Positions 6,745 through 6,752 of a stretch of DNA of 6,752 bases are shown here, one piece after another. Position numbers and translations under genes: made by a program. The stretch covers positions 1-6,752 of the forward strand of contig JAGYLT010000128.1 in assembly GCA_018400545.1 (NCBI GenBank). Direction: 5' to 3'. This stretch comes from Bacteroidales bacterium (GTDB taxonomy: Bacteria > Bacteroidota > Bacteroidia > Bacteroidales > 4484-276). How positions within the stretch are numbered: position 1 is the first letter of the stretch; each line of letters opens with the position of its first letter. The notes under the pieces are model-generated. The model ran no database searches and was not told where the DNA came from. It was given only the letters and a program-made list of their open reading frames with translations.

Positions 6745-6752
6745 TTTTTTGG

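Overview
This window looks like a chromosomal segment from a member of the Bacteroidota, probably an anaerobic or environmental Bacteroidales-type lineage. The protein sequences resemble Bacteroidota SufB, ThiL and UvrC. The intergenic regions carry matches to the Bacteroidota -7 promoter element TAnnTTTG. Convincing Shine-Dalgarno sequences are lacking, and the right end carries a heptamer tandem repeat of a kind seen in such genomes. The assignment comes from memory of these families, not from a search.

Layout. (1) 10-1458, minus: sufB, the scaffold protein of the SUF Fe-S cluster assembly system; its operon would continue off the left edge. (2) 1459-1711: divergent intergenic region with a probable sufB promoter and a weaker thiL candidate. 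(3) 1712-4589, plus: thiL (thiamine-monophosphate kinase) directly followed by uvrC (excinuclease subunit C), the thiL stop codon abutting the uvrC ATG. The uvrC frame is broken: two single A residues appear to be missing in A-runs about 25 bases apart (4037-4041 and 4063-4065). The nuclease and helix-hairpin-helix part is therefore cut off from the GIY-YIG part. (4) 4586-6301, minus: an NCS2-type nucleobase permease relative whose C-terminal extension of about 120 residues looks like a degenerate GHKL/anti-sigma-type ATPase domain. It converges on uvrC with a 4-base overlap of the coding ends. (5) 6302-6393: divergent intergenic region with a good Bacteroidota-type promoter facing right. (6) 6394-6636, plus: a small DUF4342-type protein. 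(7) 6637-6752: non-coding tail with 5.7 copies of a 7-bp tandem repeat and a second degraded heptamer pair.

The genes are mostly independent housekeeping functions (Fe-S assembly, thiamine cofactor synthesis, nucleotide excision repair, transport) and form no single pathway. I see no phage, transposon, CRISPR array, tRNA or rRNA. The observations most worth following are the uvrC double frameshift and the permease, which has both an unusual C-terminal domain and altered substrate-site residues.
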